64,000 nucleotides of DNA from Microbacterium endophyticum (GTDB lineage: Bacteria > Actinomycetota > Actinomycetes > Actinomycetales > Microbacteriaceae), in assembly GCF_011047135.1 (NCBI RefSeq), contig NZ_CP049255.1:310001-374000 (forward strand), written 5' to 3'. Below, piece after piece: positions 8,988 to 17,876 of the stretch (within the stretch, counting starts at the first letter, position 1; each line of letters starts with the position of its first letter). The position numbers and the translations under genes were made by a program. The notes below the pieces were generated by a model. It was not told the DNA's origin. It saw only the letters and a program-made list of their open reading frames with translations, and ran no database searches.

Positions 8988-9964
8988 AGCAAATCCCCCG
9001 AGGCGGACTCGCTACGGCGCTGTTTCTCGCTGCGATTGTCGGCGGAAGCCTCCTCGGGTCTTTCGCGCCCGGCACAGCAGGCCTGGTCGCCGAATTCACA
9101 GACCCGCTGATCCTGGTCTTGGTCGGCGCTCTATTTTTCACGCTGCGCCTGGACGGGCTTTCCGCTTTGCGCCGCGCCCCGCAGACAATGCTGCTTGCGA
9201 TCGGTATGAATTTTCTCGTCATCCCGTTCGTCGCTTTCACGCTTACTGCGCTCTTGCCCGACGATGCACTCCGCCTGGGAGTGTTGATTTACTGCCTCGC
9301 GCCCTGCACCGATTGGTTCCTTGGCTTCACACGCCTCGCTGGCGGAGACACCACCACGGGAGCAGCGCTCATTCCTCTGCAGATGGTTCTGCAACTGGCC
9401 TTATATCCCCTCTGGCTTGCCCTGTTCGCCGGCCAGCACGTGGAGTCGACGATGGGCGAAACAGCCACGACATTGCTGACGTGGTTCGTCCTGCCCGCGG
9501 CGATCGGCGTCGCCGCGCGCATCGCGCTGCACCTCATCGCTCCTGCCGAGCGACGGGAACAAATTCTGGCAACGACAGATCGGAGCATGCCGTTGGTCAT
9601 TGCTGCGGTGATCCTCGTGATTTTCGCCGGCAATGTCGGAACGATCCTCGCCGCCCCAGCACGGTTCGCCGGGGTATTGGTTGTGGTCTTCCTGTTTTTT
9701 GTAGCCATCTTCGTGATCGGCGAGGGCGTGGCTCGATTGTTCCGGCTCCGCTACGCCGAGCACGCGCTGCTCACGATGACAACGTCTGCGCGGAACGCCC
9801 CGCTGATGCTCGCGCTCACGACGATCGCTCTGCCTGACCAGCCGGTGGTGCACGCGGCGATCATTCTGGGAATGCTGATCGAATTCCCCCATCTGACGGT
9901 CATCACCCAGCTACTGCAACGCGCTCGCCGCCATCCACGAGCAGCGGTTAGCATTCAAGGATGA
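8975..9964 (+). CDS. BASS/ACR3-type membrane transporter (arsenic-resistance-like)
   Basis: A polytopic membrane protein of 329 residues with about nine or ten hydrophobic segments, of the bile acid:sodium symporter / arsenical resistance-3 superfamily. Family-like features are the YCLAPCTDWFLGFTRLAGGD loop near residue 110, with a Cys where ACR3 has its functional Cys, and the TTSARNAPLMLALTTIA segment near residue 265. Two GTG starts six bases apart (8975, 8981) lie inside the end of the flavoprotein gene, and its stop overlaps the next small gene. Whether it exports arsenite, another metal-linked compound or an organic anion is not shown; no arsR or arsC is adjacent. Confidence 0.8.
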   Translation: MRVLEQIPRGGLATALFLAAIVGGSLLGSFAPGTAGLVAEFTDPLILVLVGALFFTLRLDGLSALRRAPQTMLLAIGMNFLVIPFVAFTLTALLPDDALRLGVLIYCLAPCTDWFLGFTRLAGGDTTTGAALIPLQMVLQLALYPLWLALFAGQHVESTMGETATTLLTWFVLPAAIGVAARIALHLIAPAERREQILATTDRSMPLVIAAVILVIFAGNVGTILAAPARFAGVLVVVFLFFVAIFVIGEGVARLFRLRYAEHALLTMTTSARNAPLMLALTTIALPDQPVVHAAIILGMLIEFPHLTVITQLLQRARRHPRAAVSIQG

Positions 9965-10188
9965 CATCACCCGATCCGATCGAAGACATTCCCGTCGAGG
10001 GAGACGTCATCCGCCTCGGACAGTTCCTGAAGCTCTCGGGCCTGCTCGACTCTGGCGGCAATGCCAAAGAGGTCATCATCGACGGGTACGTCACTGTGAA
10101 CGGCGAGGTAGACCGTCGCCGCGGGCGCAAGCTACACGGGGGCGACCTCGTCACATTCGAAGACCGCACGGTGCGCGTTCGGTTCTGA
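9961..10188 (+). CDS. S4-domain RNA-binding protein (YbcJ-like)
   Basis: A 75-residue protein consisting of one S4 RNA-binding domain. The signature runs from IRLGQFLKLSGLLDSGGNAK through VIIDGYVTVNGEVDRRRGRKL, closely matching YbcJ/YlmH-type small S4 proteins thought to act in ribosome assembly or RNA binding. The ATG overlaps the transporter stop (ATGA). The operon link with the transporter is probably positional rather than functional. Confidence 0.9.
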   Translation: MTSPDPIEDIPVEGDVIRLGQFLKLSGLLDSGGNAKEVIIDGYVTVNGEVDRRRGRKLHGGDLVTFEDRTVRVRF

Positions 10189-10211
10189 GGCGGCCTAGCT
10201 CCCTGCGCTAC

Positions 10212-10625
10212 TCATTCTGTGACCTTCTCGAGGTCTAACGCGAAGGCTCCACTGTCTTCACCTGACTCAAGATAGGTGGCCTGAATGGATGTCGAAGACA
10301 CAACTTTTCCGATGATGTACCCATCGAAATCTGTGGCGTGAAACTCTGTCGAATCAACGATGTTTCCGGCAAACGGTTCGGGGTCGCTCCACTCGCCATC
10401 CACCTCACGCCAGGCCTTCTCGCCCGAAAAAGTTGTTCCGGTCGATTGGTCGATGATGAGACGCACCTCACGGTCTTGATACTCGCCGCTTTCATAACCG
10501 ACGTTCGACCCGACCCAGGTGCCCTCGATACCTCGCTCTTCCAACGAGTTGGACAGCGAAGCGGCGCACCCCGCCAACGACAAGACCAGGGCGGATGCTG
10601 CAAGGGAAGCAACAATGATTCTCAC
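10212..10625 (-). CDS. Secreted lipoprotein of unknown function
   Basis: A 137-residue predicted lipoprotein. A short positive N-terminus and hydrophobic stretch lead to the lipobox LAGC at about residues 17-20, so the mature protein should be anchored to the membrane by a lipidated Cys. The rest is acidic and beta-rich with repeated aromatic-Gly pairs, suggestive of a small beta-barrel domain (for example GTWVGSNVGYESG). I do not recognise a named domain. It is monocistronic and convergent with the S4 gene. Confidence 0.8.
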   Translation of the reverse strand: MRIIVASLAASALVLSLAGCAASLSNSLEERGIEGTWVGSNVGYESGEYQDREVRLIIDQSTGTTFSGEKAWREVDGEWSDPEPFAGNIVDSTEFHATDFDGYIIGKVVSSTSIQATYLESGEDSGAFALDLEKVTE

Positions 10626-10720
10626 GGCCTGAACGTAGCAACCTAGCCCAACTACGTCTATGCCCCGAGGGATGCCATCGTCGAAGCAGCCGGGTAGGCA
10701 GGGCGACTACTCTCAAGGGG

Positions 10721-11377
10721 ATGCCGCTTTCCTACCCTTCCACCATCGCGGCCGGAGTGGAGCAGGAGATCGTCATCCGCAAGTCGCGGTTCATCGCCCG
10801 CATCGAGCCGGTCACATCGGTCGAGGAAGCCGAAGCCGTCATTGCCGCTGTGCGCAAACGGCATTGGGATGCGCGACACCACTGCACCGCCATGGTGCTG
10901 GGCCTCACCGCCGACCAGGCGCGATCCTCAGACGATGGCGAACCGTCGGGCACCGCGGGCATCCCGATGCTAGAAGTGCTGCGCCGCCGCGAGCTGACCG
11001 ACCTCGTGGCCGTCGTCACACGCTACTTCGGAGGCGTCAAGCTCGGAGCGGGCGGACTCGTCCGCGCGTACTCGACCGCCGTGTCAGAAGCACTCGACGC
11101 GGCGTCACTCGTGCATCGCGTCGCACTCACACAGGTGCGCATCGAGGTTCCCCATGCCGACGCGGGGCGCATCGAGAACTTGCTTCGCAGCTGGGCGGGT
11201 CAAGCCGGCGCAACCTTGGGCGCGCCCAGCTACGCCGCGCACGCGACTCTCGATGTCTGGGCTCCGGCGAGCGCGCTGGCAGGACTACACGATGCGATTG
11301 CCGCCGCATCCGCGGGAGAGATCGCACCACAGCTCGGAGCGGAACGCATCGTCGACGTGCCCGCGAGCGACCGCTAG
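10721..11377 (+). CDS. YigZ/IMPACT family protein
   Basis: A UPF0029/YigZ protein of 218 residues. The conserved core is easy to see: KSRFIARIEPV near residue 20, ARHHCTAMVLG near residue 49, SSDDGEPSGTAGIPML near residue 68 and VTRYFGGVKLGAGGLVRAYS near residue 100, followed by the C-terminal DUF1949 ferredoxin-like domain. The family is thought to bind nucleic acid or ribosome-associated factors; its precise role is unsettled. No operon partners. Confidence 0.92.
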   Translation: MPLSYPSTIAAGVEQEIVIRKSRFIARIEPVTSVEEAEAVIAAVRKRHWDARHHCTAMVLGLTADQARSSDDGEPSGTAGIPMLEVLRRRELTDLVAVVTRYFGGVKLGAGGLVRAYSTAVSEALDAASLVHRVALTQVRIEVPHADAGRIENLLRSWAGQAGATLGAPSYAAHATLDVWAPASALAGLHDAIAAASAGEIAPQLGAERIVDVPASDR

Positions 11378-11558
11378 AGAGCGCCGAATACGGGGCCCGC
11401 GCGACTAGAGCCCGTGGCCGTGCGGTCGATCTGCGCCGCCCGGTGACATAGGTCGAATGCGATGCCGCCTGCATCGCTGAAACCTTGCGTGGCCAGGACA
11501 CGCGGGACGACACGGTTGAGCCCTAGCCCCGGCTCCCGGAGGGTGGGATGATCACCGC

Positions 11559-11990
11559 ATGGCCACCGCGACCAACACAGTTCCCACTGGCGCAGAGGTG
11601 AATGCGTTCTTGGCGCAAGTGACCCCTGCGAAACGCAAGGAGGACGGGCTGCGACTTGCGGAGATATTCCGAAAGGCCACCGGTGCGGATGCAGTGATGT
11701 GGGGGCCGTCGATCATCGGCTATGGCAGCTACCACTATGTCTCACCGGTCAATCCGCGCACGCACGGCGACTGGCCGAAGACGGGTTTCTCCCCACGCAA
11801 AGCAAGCCTGTCGATATACGGGTTGAAGGACCTGCCCGAGGGTGCGAAGTTGCTTCCCCAGCTCGGAACGTACGTTGAGGGCGCGGGTTGCGTCTACGTC
11901 AAAAAACTTGAGGACATTGACGAGGACGTACTACGCCGCCTCATTGAGATCGCGTGGTCGCGCGAGGACGACCCGCGCGACCGAAAATAG
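11559..11990 (+). CDS. DUF1801 domain-containing protein
   Basis: A 143-residue soluble protein of the DUF1801 (YdhG-like) family, recognised by the WGPSIIGYGSYHY segment near residue 48, the FSPRKASLSIYGL strand near residue 80 and the GCVYVKKLEDID segment near residue 111. The fold is iron-chaperone/frataxin-like in some members, but a biochemical role for this one is not known. It lies at the left edge of the accessory zone, with ordinary codon use. Confidence 0.88.
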   Translation: MATATNTVPTGAEVNAFLAQVTPAKRKEDGLRLAEIFRKATGADAVMWGPSIIGYGSYHYVSPVNPRTHGDWPKTGFSPRKASLSIYGLKDLPEGAKLLPQLGTYVEGAGCVYVKKLEDIDEDVLRRLIEIAWSREDDPRDRK

Positions 11991-12082
11991 TCGTCTCGCT
12001 GTAAAAGGGTCTGATGCACGGATTGGCGTCGTCTTGACCTGCACCGTACAGTCCTGATCACCGGCGATGAGAGATCACGGCG

Positions 12083-12703
12083 CTAGAGCTTGTAAGTGGG
12101 AATGAAGGCCGCGAGCGGCTTGGGGTCACGATTGATGTCATACTCACGGAGCAGTGCAACGTACGACTTCTTGTCGATCGACCAGTCGTACATCTCGACG
12201 TCCTCCGACTCCTGGGCAGCGAGGAACGTCAGATCTGCATATAGGCGGGTGCTCCGGCCGTTCCCATCAGTGAATGGGTGGATTCGCACGCACTCAGCAT
12301 GCACAGCGACGCCGAGTTCGCGCGGTGTCCAGTCCTCGGTGTGATCCCATCGATACTGGATAGTTTCGATAGAGGTCCGTAAATCGAGCGCGATGTAGGC
12401 CGGGTCGACTCCGAGATTAAAGAGATGACGCCGGTGCGTCCCCGCCCAGATCCAGACATCCCCGTACAGTCTTTGGTGCAGATCTCGCAGGAAATGATCT
12501 GAGAGCAGTTCGTCGAGTCCGAGTCGGTCTTCGAGAACGTCGGTGATGAGCTGTTCGGTCGCCTCGGCTTCAACGGCCTGTTCGAGGTCGTAGACGGCCG
12601 CTTTAGTGATCGGTTCCTCGAGGGCTTCGCGAGCCGCCGGAGTCAGGGCATCCAGCTCATCGAACGGGAGCGGAGTCTCGCCGTAACCCGGATCGAGCGT
12701 CAC
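12083..12703 (-). CDS. fic: Fic-domain protein (AMP transferase-like), probable toxin
   Basis: Fic enzymes usually transfer AMP or another phosphate moiety from a nucleotide to a target hydroxyl. The full catalytic motif HPFTDGNGRSTR is present near residue 138, with the catalytic His, the metal-binding Asp and the phosphate-binding GNGR. The upstream helix LHQRLYGDVWIWAG near residue 75 and the NLGVDPAYI segment resemble the mobile-mystery-protein-B branch of Fic proteins. The GTG at 12703 overlaps the TGA of a 51-codon gene just upstream, a toxin-antitoxin-like arrangement. No clear inhibitory (S/T)xxxE(G/N) helix is visible within this protein, so inhibition in trans is plausible. Confidence 0.9.
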   Translation of the reverse strand: MTLDPGYGETPLPFDELDALTPAAREALEEPITKAAVYDLEQAVEAEATEQLITDVLEDRLGLDELLSDHFLRDLHQRLYGDVWIWAGTHRRHLFNLGVDPAYIALDLRTSIETIQYRWDHTEDWTPRELGVAVHAECVRIHPFTDGNGRSTRLYADLTFLAAQESEDVEMYDWSIDKKSYVALLREYDINRDPKPLAAFIPTYKL

Positions 12704-12855
12704 TTCTGCGTATTACGGGCCACGACGAAGCGTCCGGTCTTTGCAGACCGAACATAGTTTGCCGGCACGGTTCGTCGTTCCAGTGACGCTGACTCACGTG
12801 TGGAGCGTACGGCGGCACGCTTCACAGCGGCCTGGTCGATCGCCTTGCGCTTCAT
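12700..12855 (-). CDS. Small basic protein upstream of fic, candidate antitoxin
   Basis: A 51-residue open frame begins with ATG at 12855 and ends with TGA overlapping the fic GTG. It is strongly basic (starts MKRKAIDQAAVKRAAV) and contains RSAKTGRFVV near its C-terminus, a signature I associate with short proteins encoded next to toxin-like genes in Actinobacteria. A stretch SASLER at residues 22-27 is one residue away from the Fic-inhibitory consensus (S/T)xxxE(G/N), having Arg at the last position. The antitoxin role is inferred from the coupling and this resemblance. Confidence 0.6.
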   Translation of the reverse strand: MKRKAIDQAAVKRAAVRSTRESASLERRTVPANYVRSAKTGRFVVARNTQK

Positions 12856-13150
12856 CGCCGTCCTACCTCATACAATTCGTGTGCTGACACTCAACTTTAC
12901 CGCACCGTTCTGGGGCTTTCTAGGCAAACTGAGAGGCGAGAATTGGTCAAGATTCCTCGCGGGTGCTCTTATCTAATAGTTCGAGCGGCACCCCGTACAC
13001 GTACATGTTTACGCCGGCGCGCGTAGTCGACGAATGACGTCCGAGCGGCTCGTTGAGGCTCACGTATCGCAATTCTGGCTTAGCGCACGACCTTCAATGC
13101 ACTCGCACATCTCCATAGACTGCATTCAACTGGCTAATGGAGGCAGAACT

Positions 13151-14167
13151 ATGGGGTTCAAGGTCCGCAAGTCCATCAAGATCGCGCCGGGCGTGCGGCT
13201 CAACGTCTCCAGCAAGAACATCGGCCTATCGGCCGGCGTTCGCGGAGCACGCGTCAGCGTCAACACAAATGGCCGCACGACACGAACAGTCGGCATCCCG
13301 GGCACCGGCATATCTCACACAAAGTCGACCTCGACCGGCAGCGGTCGCCGCCCAGCTCCGCGCCCGCAGCAGAACGCCCAGCCGGTGCGTGCGGCGCGTC
13401 CGAAGAAGGTCAAGCCTGGCCTCACCGCCCCTGCGTGGGAGAAGCAACTGTTCAAGCAGATCGATGGGGAACCGGACGCCGCGGCCATCCACGGCATCGG
13501 TCAGCAGACACCGTCGGTCGCGCCGACCGCCGCGATGGTCGAAGTCCTCCGCGTGGCCGGCCCGAACCGCGACAGCGAACGCGCGCGCGTGCTTCTCGGT
13601 TGGCTGTTCGATTCCGGCTACGACCCCGCTGCGGATCCCTTCATCACAAAGTACCTAGAGCCATCAGAGATCAACATTCCGGTCGCCACCGGCATCACCG
13701 CGGTCATGACCTGGGACCGCCAGGCCCTTGGTCTGATGGTCGCCGAACTCGAGCAAGCCGCCGGCAACCACCCCCGCGCCACCGCGGTCGTCGAAGCACT
13801 CGAGCCCACGACCGTCGCCGCCGTGTCCCTTGCTGAGCTCTACGCCGAGGCAGAGCGATGGTCCGATGTCATCGACTTGACCAACGGCCTCAGCAATGAC
13901 GACGTCGCCGCGACCTTTCTCCTCATTCAACGCGGCACTGCCTTCCGCGAACAGGGCTACTTCGAAGCCGCCCGCGAGTCACTCAAGGAAGCGCTCCGCG
14001 TACGGTCGCGCCCCTCAGAACTCCGCCATCTGGCATGGGTATCCCGCGGCCACACGTACCTTCTCGAGGGCAAGAAGGCGATGGCGCGAAAGGACTTCGA
14101 GCGCGTACTCGCGGAGGATGCCGCGTACCCCGACCTCGACACGATGCTCGCATCGGTCGCGCCGTAG
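13151..14167 (+). CDS. DUF4236 protein with C-terminal TPR-like repeats
   Basis: The N-terminal ~55 residues are a textbook DUF4236 domain (MGFKVRKSIKIAPGVRLN, then SAGVRGARVSVN and PGTGISHT). A Pro/Arg/Lys-rich linker follows to about residue 95, and the last ~170 residues are helical repeats ending in two TPR-like units (GTAFREQGYFEAARESLKEA and a later HTYLLEGKKAMARKDFERVL). The ATG at 13151 has GGAGG about seven bases upstream; the open frame extends 39 codons further but has no conserved sequence there. Function unknown; DUF4236 proteins are often found in mobile or accessory regions. Confidence 0.85.
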   Translation: MGFKVRKSIKIAPGVRLNVSSKNIGLSAGVRGARVSVNTNGRTTRTVGIPGTGISHTKSTSTGSGRRPAPRPQQNAQPVRAARPKKVKPGLTAPAWEKQLFKQIDGEPDAAAIHGIGQQTPSVAPTAAMVEVLRVAGPNRDSERARVLLGWLFDSGYDPAADPFITKYLEPSEINIPVATGITAVMTWDRQALGLMVAELEQAAGNHPRATAVVEALEPTTVAAVSLAELYAEAERWSDVIDLTNGLSNDDVAATFLLIQRGTAFREQGYFEAARESLKEALRVRSRPSELRHLAWVSRGHTYLLEGKKAMARKDFERVLAEDAAYPDLDTMLASVAP

Positions 14168-14950
14168 CCCTCTTATGAAGCCGATCTCTCTGGGGGGGTC
14201 ACACGATAGACCGGAAAGCCGCAGTCGTTCTCCGAGAGCGACCTGTCAGTGTCTACCCGCATGCACTGGCACCGTTTCCCCAAGTCAAGGTTTGGCCGGC
14301 AGCGGGCACGCGCAGACGTCAAGCTGGCACGGTCGACTCCGCTGGTCGCCGGATCATCTTCCGCAAAAACCACCTGGCTTTGCACTGCTGGGTCTGAGGC
14401 ACCGCCTTACTCGCCGCTGACGAGTGACCTCCAGCGTCAGTTTCCGGCTCAGGCGCTCCCAGATGCTCTTGCGTGAACGCAGTAACGGAGATGGTTTCCG
14501 CCTCCCTCGTGGAGAACCGCTGAGGTTCTCCTTCGCTACGCGTGTGTCGCCTCAGACCACAACAGCGCTCGGGGCGCGCACGAGTTCCGGGCATCGGGCA
14601 CCGCATCCCTCACAGGCGGGATTTAGGCGCCGAGCCCTCGTACGATCCCGCCAGCATTCACGACGAGTCCGACCACATCGAAGACGTCGCCGATACTTAC
14701 CCCCGAGGTCCCACGCCTGTCGAGGAAGTGCTGGTACATCTTGTTCACGACGAGATGTACCAGCGCCTGGATCTGGTTCGCAGCGCCAGGGAGCACGCGA
14801 ACGCCGACATGTCGGCTTCTGTCCTTGTTGGCTCCCGAGAGGAGGCGTCAGCGCCCCGGACTGCTATTCATGCTCGCGAGCCTCGCAGATTTCGCCGATA
14901 CGTTCTCTCGCGGCGTTTCTTCTTAAGGACACGGCGCGCTCTACAGACAT
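14168..14950. other. Accessory stretch without a recognisable gene
   Basis: About 780 bases with no start, ribosome-binding site or protein I recognise on either strand. One minus-strand open stretch (about 14630-14850) has a codon-like third-position GC bias (NQIQALVHLVVNK...) but no start codon and no known domain, so it may be a decayed fragment. Nothing resembling RNA genes was seen. Confidence 0.5.
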
Positions 14951-14952
14951 GC

Positions 14953-14988
14953 AAAAGGGCCGGAGACTCCTGCGAGTTTCCGGCCCTA
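14953..14988 (-). terminator. Rho-independent terminator hairpin
   Basis: A 14-bp stem (AGGGCCGGAGACTC paired with GAGTTTCCGGCCCT, one G-U) with a four-base loop lies between 14957 and 14988. AAAA on its left becomes TTTT on the minus strand. It points leftward, with no obvious gene feeding it, which suggests a leftover from a rearrangement. Confidence 0.6.
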
Positions 14989-15125
14989 TATGTGTCGGGG
15001 TTGTCTACCTCTGTTCCAATAATTCAGCGACCCCTGTTACGCCAACCCAGATCCGCGAGATCCTGCGCTCAATCGGGGATTCTCCGCGAAGGTTCCAACC
15101 AAGAGTCAAGCGGAGCTGGAACCGT

Positions 15126-15443
15126 TTGAGCGACGAAACACGGGACGAAGTTGCTGCGCGCTACGGAGCCGGCGACGCTACCACACAGCTCGCAAAGGAC
15201 TACGGCGTCGCCAAGTCCACGATCATCGGTATCCTTCGCGACAAGAAGGTCGTAATGCGTCGCCAGCCACTCACGACAGGACAAGTGAGCGAGGCAACGC
15301 GACTATATGAATCTGGGCTGTCGTTGTCGCAAGTCGCCAAGCAGTTAGACGTGAATCAGGAGACGATGAGGACGGCGATTCTCAAGGCTGGTGTGACTCT
15401 GCGCCCACCGACTCAGGCTCTCGCCGAACCAACGGAACGGTGA
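15126..15443 (+). CDS. Helix-turn-helix protein, resolvase-like DNA-binding region
   Basis: A product of about 105 residues contains two helix-turn-helix units: TTQLAKDYGVAKSTIIGILR, and after a linker SLSQVAKQLDVNQETMRTAI. They resemble the DNA-binding tails of serine recombinases and short HTH proteins common in Actinobacteria. No ATG or GTG fits; the TTG at 15126 is the best in-frame start. Homology-like sequence (TPTQIREILRSIGD) extends about 33 codons upstream without a start, so the gene is probably 5'-truncated or uses an unseen start. It converges closely with the broken ATPase gene (stop-to-stop 2 bases). Confidence 0.55.
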   Translation: MSDETRDEVAARYGAGDATTQLAKDYGVAKSTIIGILRDKKVVMRRQPLTTGQVSEATRLYESGLSLSQVAKQLDVNQETMRTAILKAGVTLRPPTQALAEPTER

Positions 15444-15445
15444 CT

Positions 15446-17573
15446 CTATTGGGCAGTTAGAGCGGCGTAATTCTGTCGGACGGCTTTCAGCTCGGCCCAG
15501 TCGCGTTCGAGGTCAGCGAGCGTTGGCGTGACGCCGAGGGCCGGCAACGGCTGCGAGTGAGAGTCGATGTATCGACAGGCGTCCTCGAAAAGCCGAGTGA
15601 CAGTCTCGATCGCCGCTGGAAGTTGCTCGATGTTGATGTCGGACAGTGTCGTCATACGGACGTTTGGCTGATATCGCTGCGTGACGCCCTTGAGAAGTTC
15701 CATCTCCGTGAAGACCTCGCACCACGACCTCAGCCATCCGTAACCCGTCCGCACGAGAGCATCACGTGCATCGCCCTCGGCTTTGCGAGCTGTTTCGATG
15801 GTCACGTTCACCTTCTTGGCGAGCTCGCTGATGCTGTCCCAGCGAGGTCCGCTAGCCGGCGTGACCTTGCCTTTGCCGCCTTCATCGGTGATCTGATAGA
15901 AGCGGCAACGTTTTGTCTTCTCGAAGCGCGAGATGAGCGCAGCCGCGAACAAAACGTCGTGCGTGAAGACGATGACCTGAGTCTGTTCTGCAAGACGTGC
16001 AACTCGATCGGCAACTTCGTCTATCCGTCGGTGGTCGAGACTCGATACCGGATCGTCGAATATGACAGGTGCGCTGATTCCGCTGAGCCGAGCCTCGGCA
16101 AGGAAGTCAGCCATCGCCAGTACCTTCTGCTCCCCCTCGGACAGAACCTTTGGGGGGCGGTGTTTGCTAGTGAGAACCTTGCGCCGCTGAGCTTTCCCCT
16201 GACGGCCGATAAACTCCACTTTGAGGATCGGCGCTCTGAGCGCTTCGCACTCTTCGATGAAGAGTGCGTCGAAGCTCTCGTTGACGAGCTGATCACTCGC
16301 AAACTTGGCGAGCTCAGTCACGCCACGAAGCACTGGTGGGATTCGCTTCATGAGCGACCCGAGCTTGTCGGCTTCTTTAGCTCGGCGTACTGCTCCCTCA
16401 ATCTCTATCCACGACTTAGCGAGCTCAACACCTATTTGCAGGTCCTGAAGCTCCTTCTTCTTTTCACGGGTGGTGGTCTCGCGGTTGGCCATTTGTTGTT
16501 CAATGGTCGCGGCAGCCGAGTCCGTCGCGGTCACGTCCGCCGCCAATAGCCCCGCGATCGAATCCATCTCAGCGAGAAGCGCTACATCTATCAAAGACGA
16601 TGTCGTGATCGCTTGCTCGCAGTGTGTAAGCGCCGATTCGATCGATTCCAGGCGTCCGAAAAATTCCGGCTTGTCCTCCTGAGCGTCGTACTCCTTGACG
16701 TACGCCCGTAGTTCATCGGCCTGCACGCCGCTCAACAGCCTGCCAAACTTGGTAATGCTCGACTGCTCGGCCTTGATGTCTTGGCCGATCTTGTCGAGCA
16801 AGAAGACCGAGTACTTTGACACCAAAGCGCGAGCGTTCTCGTCGAGCGGTTGCCTGCAGTAGAGGCAACGCGAATCGTCATGCGCCTCTTCAGCGGCTAG
16901 GTGCGTCTGATAGTCGGCACCACGCGCGATGAACTCCTCCCACGAGTCATCAGGCTCGCTAGGGAGATCAGCCTCGCTAAAGAACGCGGTTCGAAACGCT
17001 TCCTGATCCGTTCTCAAATCGGCGAGCTTCGTGAGAGATGCGTTGAATGACCGTCCGTCGAGCCCGGCTAGAAGTTGCTGGATCGTTGTCGCTTGTTTCA
17101 GAACACGTTGCTGTCGCTGCAGCCCAGTGAAGGTAACCGATAGCGAGTTGGACTGCAAAGCGGCGACCGTCATCTGAAGGTCTGTGATCCGCTGGTCGTT
17201 GTCGGTTCCTGTGGCGATGTGAGCCTTTAGCGCCTCGAGGTCTGTTGAGGCACCAAGCGTTTCGATCTCGGGGTAGATGATCCCGTCTTTAGGAAACCGT
17301 GCGAGTAAGGATGAGGTCGGCTTTACGAGTTCCTTGCGATCGTCTTCGATGCGTTGCTGTACTAGCCGTATCCCTGCGCCGACGTGGTTGAAGAGCGAGA
17401 GGACTGTCGGGACATACACGTAGTCGAGATCATCGTCGACATGGAAGTTCACGGCAGGGCTGTCGAAGATTGACATCCGGGTGAACGGCGGGACGCTGAA
17501 TTCTCCGCGCCAGATGTACTCAGCAAAATCTTCACCCAACGCGTAATGGAGCGAGGCTGTCGCCGGCGCTTCT
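15446..17573 (-). pseudogene. RloC/PrrC-like AAA_13 ATPase, 5'-truncated by an IS remnant
   Basis: The remaining ~700 codons encode the middle and C-terminal parts of an SMC/ABC-type ATPase. There is a zinc-hook-like CLYC in the centre of a coiled coil, then the ABC signature LSEGEQ, Walker B VIFDDPVSSLDH and the H-loop FTHD near the end. The Walker A half that should come first is missing. At 17573 the ATPase reading stops exactly where antisense IS3-type transposase sequence begins, so the first ~66 codons of the open frame are not ATPase. RloC and PrrC are anticodon nucleases acting in phage defence; whether this protein had a nuclease domain is not clear. Without Walker A it should be inactive. 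Confidence 0.8.
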
Positions 17574-17829
17574 TCGGTTGGTGACAACACGGCGATGGAA
17601 AGCTTCTTCAGCCTGCTCCAGAAGAACGTCCTCGATCGGCAGAGTTGGACCACCCGTGCCGAGTTGCGTCTCGCGATCGTGTCATGGATCAAGAGAAAGT
17701 AGCACCACAAACGACGCCAACGCGGACTCGGCCGGCTCACACCGATCGAGTCCGAGACCACAATGAGAACCACGGTCGACCTGGCCGCGTAGACAAGAAA
17801 CCCGAGTCAACTAAACCTTCAGCAGACCC
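17574..17829 (+). mobile_element. IS3-family transposase remnant (orfB 3' end)
   Basis: Frame 17574-17792 reads SVGDNTAMESFFSLLQKNV, then ..SWTTRAELRLAIVSWIKRK, TAG, and continues HHKRRQRGLGRLTPIESE to a second TAG. This is the conserved C-terminal end of the IS3-family OrfB integrase domain (final catalytic Glu in MESFF), with an in-frame TAG where homologues have Tyr. The sequence GAGTCAACTAAACC at about 17803-17816, leading to CAGACC, resembles the right end of such elements. The left part of the IS and the 5' end of the adjoining ATPase gene are both gone, implying a deletion from the IS into its target. Confidence 0.82.
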
Positions 17830-17876
17830 TCACATACAGCAGGTGCGCCTGCCCGCGCTTGGCGCGGCCGGTCGCG

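Noticed and set aside
14984..15001. A third possible tRNA-Pro fragment: terminator-like hairpin followed by TGTCGGG at about 14993-14999
   Set aside because: The hairpin plus TGTCGGG recalls the other two tRNA-end sites, but only seven bases match before the sequence diverges, which is not enough to call a repeat.
14424..15125. Upstream extension of the HTH gene to a 339-codon frame
   Set aside because: The sequence before about 15030 runs through a terminator hairpin and is Arg/Ser-rich without domain similarity.
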